From contig JAQSEB010000116.1 of the NCBI GenBank assembly GCA_030063045.1, forward strand, positions 723,036 to 787,035: DNA of 64,000 nucleotides. The letters run 5' to 3'. A program made the position numbers and the translations under genes. The DNA comes from Pratylenchus scribneri (taxonomy: Eukaryota > Nematoda > Chromadorea > Rhabditida > Pratylenchidae). Shown here one piece after another: positions 55,741-64,000 of the stretch. The notes beneath the pieces were generated by a model, which did not search any database, was not told where the DNA came from, and saw only the letters and a list, made by a program, of their open reading frames with translations. The number at the start of each line of letters is the position of its first letter. The stretch's first letter is position 1.

Positions 55741-58415
55741 ATGATAATGAATGGCGGAATGAAAGGAATTAATTCTCCAAATGAACTTCTTTTCTTTGCA
55801 GGCATTGAAGGGTAAATATTACAATTACAGTCCAACTTTTACAATTACAATCGCAATTACAATTACAACTTAGATTTTACAATTACAATCGCAATTCCAA
55901 TTACAATTTAGAATTTACTATTACAATCGCAATTACAATTACAATCGCAATTCCAATTACAATTTAGAATTTACAATTACAATCTAAGTTTTACAATCGT
56001 ACAATTACAATCGCAATTACAATTTAGAATTTACAATTAAAATCGCAATTACAATTACAATTTAGAATTTACAATTACAATCGCAATTACAATTTAGTGC
56101 AATTACAATTACAATCGCAATTACAATTTAGTGCAATTACAATTTAGTGCAATTACAATTTAGTGCAATTACAATTTAGTGCAATTACAATTTAGTGCAA
56201 TTACAATTACAATCGCAATTACAATTTAGTGCAATTACAATTACAATCGCAATTACAATTTAGTGCAATTACAATTTAGTGCAATTACAATTTAGTGCAA
56301 TTACAATTACAATCGCAATTACAATTACAATCGCAATTACAATTTAGTGCAATTACAATTACAATCGCAATTACAATTTAGTGCAATTACAATTACAATT
56401 TAGTGCAATTACAATTTAGTGCAATTACAATTTAGTGCAATTACAATTTAGTGCAATTACAATTACAATCGCAATTACAATTTAGTGCAATTACAATTAC
56501 AATCGCAATTACAATTTAGTGCAATTACAATTACAATCGCAATTACAATTTAGTGCAATTACAATTACAATCGCAATTACAATTTAGTGCAATTACAATT
56601 ACAATCGCAATTACAATTTAGTGCAATTACAATTTAGTGCAATTACAATTACAATCGCAATTACAATTTAGTGCAATTACAATTACAATCGCAATTACAA
56701 TTTAGTGCAATTACAATTACAATCGCAATTACAATTTAGTGCAATTACAATTACAATTTAGAATTTACAACAATCAATTACAATCCACACTAAAAATTAC
56801 AATAACAATTCAGATTAAAATTATAATAATTTTAAATTATTAAACTTTAAAATTTCAGCGGTGCCACTCATTCAACATTGGTTTTGATCGACCCCCTGGG
56901 CAATAAAATTGGTCAATGGAGCGATGGTCCAGGATTGAATTGCCTGCTGAATGGTGTGGAAAAAACGGCGGATCAAATTGCGAGCTGGGTTCGAGCGGCA
57001 GCAAAACAATCAAAAATTGTGTTGCCTTTGGCTTCAGTTGTAATTTTATTTTAATTCTTAATAAAATTTATTTTGAATTTAAGGGAATGGGACTGTCTGG
57101 GGCCGAGGATGAAGTAACAAACAATCGAATGCTCCAATATATGAAGTCGGAACATGCCGATTTGACCGATGATTTCATGTTGACCAGTGATTCGGTGGCT
57201 GCCGTGGCAACATCATTTGAAGATGGTGGGTGAATTTTTTGCTTTGCTAATTTATAGATTAGAATTTTGGAAAATTTTTGAGAGTTTTAGCCGAATGAAT
57301 GACCTTCCCCTTTTGAAAATTTAGAAGTCTCGGGTTCGAATCCTTTTAAAGGAAGTTATTTTTTCTTGTTTGGTTCCCACTTATGTGCATTGTTATACCT
57401 TCTACAGTACTTTTCTAGACGAAATACCATTATTAAAAAATATCTTGCAATTAATTAATTATAGGTGGGATTGTGTTGATCGCCGGAACTGGTTCAACAT
57501 GTCGATTGCTTAAGGCGAATGGCTCTGTTCATGGAGGTGAAATCTGTTTAAATATTTTAACATTTTCCGTTTTAAAGTCGGCGGTTGGGGACATTTGATC
57601 GGTGATGGCGGAAGTGGCTTTTGGATTACAATGAGGTGAGTCTTCCAAAAATTGTTTCATACAAATCATTCGTTTTTAGGGCAATAAGGCAAATTTTTGA
57701 CGTTGAGGATGGCTTTTTGGACAATGAATTTTATTATGATTTGACGACAGTCAAGAACGAATTGTTAGAACATTTTGATGTATCGACAAAATTAGGATTA
57801 TTGGACATTCTCTACAATCCTAATCAATTCAACAAATCATATATTGCCTCATTTTGCAAAAAATTGGCTTCTTGTAAGTTACAAAATTATTTTTTTATAA
57901 TGGAGAATTATTTTTAATTTATTATTTTCATGAATTTTTTAGTGGCTGACAATGGTGATGAATTTGCGCGGAAATTATTTGCCGATGCGGGAGAAATATT
58001 GGCAAAGCACATTACATCCATTTCTGCACATTTTGACTCAAAAATGTTCGAAGAAGTTCCAATTGTGTTAATAGGTAAGTAAATTCAATTGAATTTATAA
58101 ACTGCATTTAATTATCGAATATTTTTAGGTTCTGTTTTCAAAAGTTGGTCACATTTGAGAGATGGTTTTGTGGGATATTTGCAGAGGAGGAACACTCGAC
58201 GGGAATTGGCCAAACAAATACGCAACATAACACTTTATGAGCTGAACAGTTCGCCGGCCATTGGGTGGGTTAGCCAAAAAGAAATAATTTTTGGTAATAA
58301 TTATTTACATTTTAGTGCGGCAATTCTCAGTTCAAAACTAGTCAAGAATGGCCCAAAGATGGAAGTTTTCAAGAAGTTACAATCAAGAAAATGTGTAGAA
58401 AAAATATCTATTTAA
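55741..58415 (+). CDS. N-acetylglucosamine kinase (NAGK), in frame with METTL23
   Basis: NAGK phosphorylates GlcNAc recovered from glycan breakdown. In the same exon and frame as METTL23 there is an internal ATG at 55741 (MIMNGGMKGINSPNELLFFA). The phosphate-1 motif FFAGIEGGATHSTLVLIDPL spans the intron 55812-56858. It continues GLNCLLNGVEKTADQIASWV, GMGLSGAEDEV, LTSDSVAAVATSFEDGG, IVLIAGTGSTCRLLKANGS (adenosine motif), GGWGHLIGDGGSGFWI, and later IVLIGSVFKSWSHLRDGFVG and SPAIGAAILSSKLV, ending at 58415. The order and length match the human enzyme. In the GGWGH..GD motif the usual Glu after Asp is Gly here. It could be translated as part of a METTL23-NAGK fusion or from its own start. Confidence 0.88.
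55820..56800. repeat. TTACAATTTAGTGCAATTACAA satellite in NAGK intron
   Basis: About 980 bp of TTACAATTACAATCGCAA and TTACAATTTAGTGCAA modules in variable order, becoming more regular to the right. It is the reverse-strand relative of the ATTGTAATTGCG satellite in the globin intron, and the TGCAATTACAAT part matches the ATTGTAATTGCA of the STAT intron repeat. It fills nearly the whole intron 55812-56858. Confidence 0.95.
57280..57440 (+). mobile_element. tRNA-derived SINE-like copy (NAGK intron)
   Basis: TCTCGGGTTCGAATCCTTTT, then AAAGGAAGTTATTTTTTCTT, CACTTATGTGCATTGTTATA, and TTCTACAGTACTTTTCTAGA CGAAATA. A near-complete family member. Confidence 0.75.
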
Positions 58416-58518
58416 TAATATTTATTTTATTTTTTATTGTTGTAAAATTTAAAAAAAATTACACAATTAATTACAAATAAATTTTTCTCAATTATTTCAT
58501 TTCCTCCTCCTTCTTCCA

Positions 58519-61500
58519 TCAACAAATCACTCTTTGAATGCACGAATCCCGAAGGCATTTCAACGCCTCATCCGTGAATTTTGGTCGTCCACTGAAGTCG
58601 GCGTGGGCAATCCATTCCAAACTTGGGCAAAATCTTAAAATAATTTTGTCTAAAAAATGTAGAGTGTTTTTGTAATTTACTGGGCCAAAATGTATAGGGA
58701 TTTGTCGGTGCAACCCGTGGTCCTGATTCGCACTTCCCTCAATCTTTTGTTCCTGAATGAAGTGTTAATTTATTCATAATTTAAAAATAAACGAATTACC
58801 TTGCCAATCCAGTCAGCCCTTTGTCCGTTACCCAAATACAGCCGTTGAAATTTACCTATAAAATTAGTAGTCGGGTTTAGTGAGGGTTGTCTAGATCTTT
58901 TCTACAAAAATTAGAAATACCGTACCGTTTGTAAATATTTGCAATTTTTGGCCACAAGCATCAAAAAACGATCATCAATACAGGGCATATAGGAAGTCTC
59001 CAAATCGACCAGAGAGCGGCCCTAAATCATTTTTATTCCTGATTTTTGTAAATTTTCAAACCAACCCATCGTCCAATTGAGAACAGTGCCCGATAGGTCA
59101 GTCGAATACGGCAAAGTCGGAGGGAACGAAGTTTGGCGCCTTGCGAATGAATTCCACCGGCAAAAAGGAGACGGAGTGTATGCGAATTCAGATGCAAAAC
59201 ATCCAAAGCCAAATGGCTCAAATTTGGCATTGATTGGACGATTAGAAGGAGGGCGGAATCGTTCAATCGGTTCAGGGTGATCTTAAGGTGTCAATTTTAA
59301 GCGGAAATTTGCTTCTATTTTACATGTAAACGAGTGATTTTTGGGCCCATGTAGAGGAGAAATTTACAAAGGAATGCATTGGCTTGTTCAATTGAATGCT
59401 TAAAATAATTGGAGAAAAATTAAATTATTATTTAAAAAGTGGAAATATTTGCCGAAAAATTACTGAGAATTCCCCAAAAGTATTGAAAATGCCGAAAAGA
59501 TTGTAACGATTTAAAAGTTTAAAGTGGTAAATCTTCAAATAGATAGACCTAGTCAAGATGAAGGCTTAGATTTAAATCAATTCTAATTCAGTTTTGAACC
59601 TTTAAACAAAAATGGGTTTAATCCGTTTAATATTCTTTAATTTTGACCAAACCATAGCAAATTTATTAGTGCCTAATCTAATAAGGCTAAAGTTGGGGGC
59701 GAAAGCTGGGCCTAATCTCTTGCTCCGTGCTTTCGTCGCGGATTTAAGCCCCTAGTGGCCAAAAGAAGGGGATAGGAAAGGGGTACTGGGCTTTAAATTA
59801 TTAGGTATTTATTTATCAATTTGGCGTGAAAATAAGAATAATAAATAGAACAGCGAAAAGGATTATTTGAGAAGGAAAAAGTACTGATGAGGTTTATAAA
59901 TGTGGATTGGGGCAATATTTGATTGATAAGATAGAAAAGGGTTGATTGGGCAAAAATCAAAAAGTGGGGGTACAGTAGGATGGATAGGATACCATTCAAT
60001 GGGTCTTCTTGACCACAGCTACATCCAATGTAATTTAGGACAAACCCTTAAACCATTTTATAATTTTTTTGGTATTATATACTCTTTTTTTCGTCAATTT
60101 AGTGTTCTTTTTCGGCAAATTAAATAGTATCCCATTAAAAAACTCACGGCATCTTCCTCTTCACAATGCAGCTGAAGATGAATTGAGGCCAAATTTGGCT
60201 GCAATTGGAGACTTGAAATGAGTTCTTCCGCATTTTCCTGTCCCGTCACTGAAAGCCGCAGGGAACAAATGGTCAATGGAAGTTGGGGTGGATGCCAAAA
60301 ATAATTGCCTTTTTTTGAAAATATTTCAGAATAAAATTCGTAATAAAAAATGCACCGTATAAATCGACATCCACCAATCCGGTTCCTTCAATAAAACATT
60401 GTTCCATGGATTCACCCTCCTAAAATATTTGAGTTACGGTTTTAGGAAAAATTTGAGAATAATTAATTACCTGAAAGAATTGACAAAGTGAAAGTCTCGC
60501 AATGTTCGGGCAATGTTTTGAAAGAGTGTGCAGTGTTCGGACCCGTTCAATGATTTGTGAATTTTGTAAATTGTCCAACTCAAGGCTGAACAGCCGTTCC
60601 CCAATGCAATGTGCAATATCATAGAGAGCTTGCTGCAAATAATTGAATATAATTATTAGTGTCCTCCAAATCTAAGGCTAATTCTGTTTAGGGCCTTGAC
60701 TCTGGGCCTAGGGCTCCACCTGGAACCTTCTCCGTTAGCTTAAGTCCCCAATGGCCTAATGAATGGGATAGGGAAAGGGGAAACTCGACTTTAAATTATT
60801 CTTTATTAATTGTGCCGAAAAATGTGGTTATAAAATGGGAAAGGTAAAAAAGCAAAAGGAGAGGAAAAGAGTGCATTTAAAAAGGCAGCTTGGGGCAATA
60901 TTTGATTGATAAAAGAGCGGGGTGATTAGGCAAAAATTGGGGGTACAGTAGGAAAATGGGAAAGGCCTAGGCATTATTGGCATTAATAATTATATGCTGA
61001 TATCGGAAAACGGGTGGGTATATCGTTGTATAAACAGTGAAATTTCAAAAAAAGGTGAGCCCGAAAAATAATTTCCCTTGGGGGGATTCCAACCCGTGAC
61101 CTAAATTATGGAAAAGTTGAGGGTCCCTCTTGGGTCTAAAATTTTGGAAAATTTTTTGGAAAAATCTTATAAATCCTAGCCAGCCTATACCTAGCCCTAA
61201 TCTTGCTTACTTCGTCCAGCCCGCGGCATCCGTTCAAACAAAGGCTGCCAATTGAAGGATTGTTGTAGACCAAATAAAATATTCCTTCCGAACCAATATG
61301 AAATTCACAAAATTATACGGATTTTAATAGCCCCCCCCCCCCTACCATAGAACAACCACTCAAATCAACACTGGTCAAATAGTTGGATTTGACGTGTTCA
61401 AATGCTTTTGAAGTTATCTGAGGAAGGCTGATCAGATCAAGGTGTCTAAGTTTGGTTTGATTCTTTGTAATACTTATTATGCCCTAAAAACAAAACATTA

Positions 61501-62190
61501 TTAGGCTTGAATTAATATTTTTGGGGACAAACTTTATCGCCAACAAATGGGCAATCAACCAGTGTAATATAGCGCAAATTTCTGCTATTTCTAAAAATGA
61601 AATTTACTTTGTTTTAATGAACAAATTGTGAAATAATTTACATTGTTAAAATCTCCAAAATCTCATCATTTAGCTGATCACTTAAATAAAAACAAATTCG
61701 AGTCTGAAACATGCAAATTTCTGATCATTTAATTGTCATTTAAAAAGTACCAAATTGTGGCTGAACATTGGGCGAGCCAAAAGTGCAAGGCTGGAGCCAG
61801 TGTTGATCTAAATACATTCCATAATATTTAACGTATTTTTCCTAATATTGGTGGCCTTCTCCAGGGTCTAGGCCCTCTCTCCAATAATAGCCCTATTTTG
61901 AAGATTTTAAGGTGAAAATGTAAAAAAAAATGAATTCCTTTGGAGGGATTCTGAAAATAAAGGCTCTAATAGCTCCCTTTTGGAGGTTCTTTGAAAAATT
62001 GTAGCCCTCCGGGGACTCTATTAGAAAAAATACGGTAAGCGTAATATAGGTAACTGACCAAATCATGTGAGGAAATATATTCGAGTAGTCGTTGTTTACA
62101 ATCACACGGAAGCAGTGCCAAATCGGCATCAAAATCCGTACTCCGCTTGCACAACGCCCCGAGGCATATATTGAACAAAGTGCGAACCAT
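58519..62190 (-). CDS. Leucine-rich-repeat protein (FBXL/ZYG-11-like)
   Basis: Many exons encode successive LRRs. The start MVRTLFNICLGALCKRSTDF is at 62190; its TLFNICLGAL looks like a BC-box-type helix of cullin-2 substrate receptors and LLPCDCKQRLLEYISSHDL follows. LRRs include NRNLRYITLVDCPFVGDKGI, TKLRHLDLINLPQITSKAFE, YLTSVDLSGC, IGSLCLNGCRGLDE, ERLFSLELDNLQNSQIIERV, PNIARLSLCQFFQ, PLTICSLRLSV, PNLSHLALDVLHLNSHTLRL, AKLRSLRLCRIRLTYRALFS, CKYLQTVNFNGCIWVTDKGL and PSLEWIAHADFSGRPKFTDE. The end is RDSCIQRVIC at 58519. Cysteine-type LRRs of this kind occur in F-box and ZYG-11/ZER-1 proteins, so a ubiquitin-ligase receptor is plausible. I do not see a clear F-box. Introns hold several repeats. 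Confidence 0.75.
59500..60130. mobile_element. ~300-bp dispersed element interrupted by another repeat
   Basis: The left half ends GACCAAACCATAGCAAATTT (about 59669). The right half resumes at about 59985 as GATACCATTCAATGGGTCTT and ACATCCAATG...TTTAGGACAAACCC. In intact copies these two parts are adjacent, so 59670-59985 was inserted later. Confidence 0.65.
59670..59985. repeat. Repeat family copy inserted in the 300-bp element
   Basis: It shares AAGGGGATAGGAAAGGGGTA, GGCTTTAAATTATT, GGGGCAATATTTGATTGATA and GGGGGTACAGTAGGA with 60660-60965. About 315 bp with no coding potential. Confidence 0.65.
60660..60965. repeat. Second copy of the 59670 repeat family
   Basis: Shared blocks GGGATAGGGAAAGGGGAAAC, CTTTAAATTATT, TTGGGGCAATATTTGATTGA and TTGGGGGTACAGTAGGA in the same order and orientation, diverged elsewhere. 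In another intron of the LRR gene. Confidence 0.65.
61000..61205 (-). mobile_element. tRNA-derived SINE-like copy (LRR gene intron)
   Basis: Minus-strand TTAGGTCACGGGTTGGAATC C is preceded by AGACCCAAGAGGGACC and followed by CCCAAGGGAAATTATTTTTC. The B-box is mutated, so this copy is probably old. Confidence 0.6.
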
Positions 62191-63181
62191 AGGTGGTTCA
62201 AACAACAATCAATTCTCACAAAATTTAAGGAAGTCGAGAGCAGCAGAGAACCAGGTAAAATCCAAAACTCACTTCCTTCTCTTAACTATTCCTTTCGGCC
62301 AGGATTGTGGATTGTTTGGCGGTGGTGATTGGCTGAAAGAATGAGGGGAAAACGACGACGGAGGGTGGTGTTTTTAGCAGATCAATAGGAAAAGTGAAGA
62401 ATAGAGGGCTTTAGCTGCTGATCGAGTGAGGAGAATCTTCGCCCATCCACCCTCTCCGCCGTTGGGGAAGTTTAAATTCTCGTCGATGTTTTGTTGTCAT
62501 CTCCCTTGGCCAAATAGCAATGGGACAAAGTCCCCATTTTTCTTAATCCTACATTTCATCTGCTGATCCACACTGATCAACTCATTTTGTTGTCTGCTGC
62601 CTTTGGCGCCTTGTCGCGAATTGGCCATCCTAAATTGGGAATTTTGGCGCATAGCGACCCGGGATGAAGGAAGGATGGGAAAAGGCCAATTCTCGAGATG
62701 AACTTAGATCACCTCCCCCCTCCTTCCCTCTCATTTCCCCTCCATATCCATCCTCCAATTGCCCTCGAACATTTTCCCATGTTTTCCATTCCCTTTAATT
62801 GTTGCTGCCGCCTCCGTTCCCATCTAAAATCTTCTCCATATTTTACACATATCTCGGGACGGAGGCGGCAACCAATTCCCGACCACATATTCTCATCATT
62901 TATGGAATGATTAGCCGCCGATGATCAAGGCCATCATTCTCCTCATATTGAAATATTTTTCCGGCCAAATGGCTGGAATTTCACATATTCATAATTGTAT
63001 ATTTTGGGTTGGGTTTTGGTGGTTTAATTACCCAAGTTTGAGGTCTCAAAATAAAAGTATTTTTACTAATTTTGCTGTCTTCATTGGGGCAATAATTATT
63101 CCGATTTGTGCCTGCGCTAGGGACTCGATACTCTGGCGTGGTAGCGTTGCGCGGACGAACAATTCAATTGGGCTGTTCGCG
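62191..63181. other. 5' flank of the LRR gene and left inverted-repeat arm
   Basis: 62191-62868 is less AT-rich, with scattered CCTCC and GGCGG motifs, and likely contains the promoter of the LRR gene. Short ORFs here have no family. From 62869 the inverted repeat begins. Confidence 0.45.
62869..63042 (+). repeat. Left arm of 174-bp inverted repeat
   Basis: Begins CAACCAATTCCCGACCACAT and ends TTACCCAAGTTTGAG. It is the reverse complement of 63827-64000 with one mismatch (CCGCC vs CTGCC context near 62924). Confidence 0.93.
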
Positions 63182-63478
63182 TCACCTTTGTGTTGCGAAT
63201 TTTTTGATCCGATTTTCCAATTCGATTCTATCTGCTTGATTGCATTTTTGCGTCAAATCTCTCCATTCATTTTGCGCCTCAAGAATTCGATCCTTCGCTG
63301 AACAGAATCCAGCTAGGACATCCTCCAAATCCGCATATGTGTTCTTCATTTCAATCACATTTTCTTCGGCAGAGATATTCGGATCCGGCTGGATTTGGAA
63401 TTCAATGACGTCTCTTCCCATCAATCGCTTTATGGCCAAAATTGCCAAATCCACTTTTTGTTCGATGGGTGCAGACAT
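63182..63478 (-). CDS. Unrecognised helical protein between inverted-repeat arms (partial or short)
   Basis: Starts MSAPIEQKVDLAILAIKRLM at 63478 and runs 98 residues through NTYADLEDVLAGFCSAKDRI and QNEWRDLTQKCNQADRIELE to FATQR. It either stops there at 63182 or splices at AAAG/GTGACG just before the stop. It looks like a charged coiled-coil. No family recognised; it could be a host gene's first exon or cargo of a mobile element bounded by the inverted repeats. Confidence 0.5.
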   Translation of the reverse strand: MSAPIEQKVDLAILAIKRLMGRDVIEFQIQPDPNISAEENVIEMKNTYADLEDVLAGFCSAKDRILEAQNEWRDLTQKCNQADRIELENRIKKFATQR

Positions 63479-63826
63479 TTTTCCCCAGTCCTGGATTGCT
63501 CCTTATCTTCTTGTACCAATAATTTGTAATTGAAATAGGCAATTAAGCTGAGCTTAATCACCACTCAAATTGGTTAATGGCTAGAAGCTCCAAAATGAGT
63601 GAGAAGAATGGACGAATGGCCTGAATATAAATTCAAAACTTGGACCTTATTCCTCGCTCAAATATCCACGGTTGAGCCCCCACAATTTGACCCAAATGAA
63701 CTCAAATATTCCTTTGAAGTCAAAGCTACAACAAATTGATGTCAAGCCCAATTTGTTGGCACAAATCGATTCAATATTTTTCCCAATGAACACAAAATTT
63801 AGAATAAAATTCACTTTATTTGCAAT
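63479..63826. other. 5' flank of the 63478 ORF
   Basis: AT-rich, no recognised feature. A TTAAGCTGAGCTTAA palindrome lies at 63543-63557. Confidence 0.5.
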
Positions 63827-64000
63827 CTCAAACTTGGGTAATTAAACCACCAAAACCCAACCCAAAATATACAATTATGAATATGTGAAATTCCAGCCAT
63901 TTGGCCGGAAAAATATTTCAATATGAGGAGAATGATGGCCTTGATCATCGGCAGCTAATCATTCCATAAATGATGAGAATATGTGGTCGGGAATTGGTTG
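63827..64000 (-). repeat. Right arm of inverted repeat, cut by the window end
   Basis: Reverse complement of 62869-63042, reaching the last base of the window. The match may continue outside. Weaker inverted similarity may continue inward for about 40 bp beyond both arms. Confidence 0.93.

Overview
This is a nuclear contig from a nematode. It is AT-rich, and its genes are cut into many short exons by introns often only about 45-60 bp long. Four points support a nematode: a gene with the nematode-specific DB cysteine module, a nematode-type globin, candidate trans-splice acceptors just upstream of several start codons, and closely spaced same-strand gene runs that look like operons. The style of the sequence resembles plant-parasitic Tylenchomorpha (cyst-nematode relatives), but that genus-level placement is inference. 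Exon joins were made by eye from GT/GC-AG signals, reading-frame phase and family resemblance.

Layout. 176-2909 (+) is the 3' part of a STAT transcription factor. 3865-7922 (-) is a secreted Cys-rich protein whose 3.1 kb intron is filled by a 1.33 kb foldback element and a 1.3 kb minisatellite; phase-compatible hydrophobic exons continue upstream to about 9420. 10798-15637 (-) is PCF11. 16477-17091 (+) is a secreted DB-module protein whose 3' end is interrupted by an apparently intact hAT transposon (17049-19187, perfect 8-bp target duplication). 19414-24744 (-) is VPS41, preceded on the same strand by a UVRAG/Atg14-family gene (24950-26580). 29122-31504 (+) is a globin. 31733-38237 (-) holds oligoribonuclease, a C2H2/AT-hook protein and a double-MADF protein; a secreted EF-hand gene (32912-33561, +) sits inside an oligoribonuclease intron. 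38661-40213 is an internally deleted hAT element with long inverted repeats. 40398-45519 (+) holds a small unknown protein, an NDUFA11-like complex I subunit and an SLC35A nucleotide-sugar transporter. 45646-51447 (-) holds TTI1 and proteasome subunit alpha (PSMA1). 52823-58415 (+) holds the TPR co-chaperone SGT and then a METTL23-like methyltransferase that reads in frame into N-acetylglucosamine kinase. 58519-62190 (-) is a leucine-rich-repeat protein. The window ends in a 174-bp inverted repeat (62869-63042 and 63827-64000).

Mobile and repetitive DNA is the other main content. A tRNA-derived SINE-like family and a roughly 300-bp dispersed element recur in the introns of most genes. Three introns carry long satellites built on the motif ATTGTAATTG. 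Several small inverted-repeat elements sit inside introns. No bacterial operons, CRISPR arrays or convincing functional tRNA/rRNA genes were seen.

Functionally the genes are mostly housekeeping: endolysosomal tethering and autophagy (UVRAG family, VPS41), mRNA 3'-end formation (PCF11), proteostasis (PSMA1, SGT), PIKK stability (TTI1), nucleotide-sugar and amino-sugar metabolism (SLC35A, NAGK), respiration (NDUFA11) and RNA turnover (REXO2-type nuclease).
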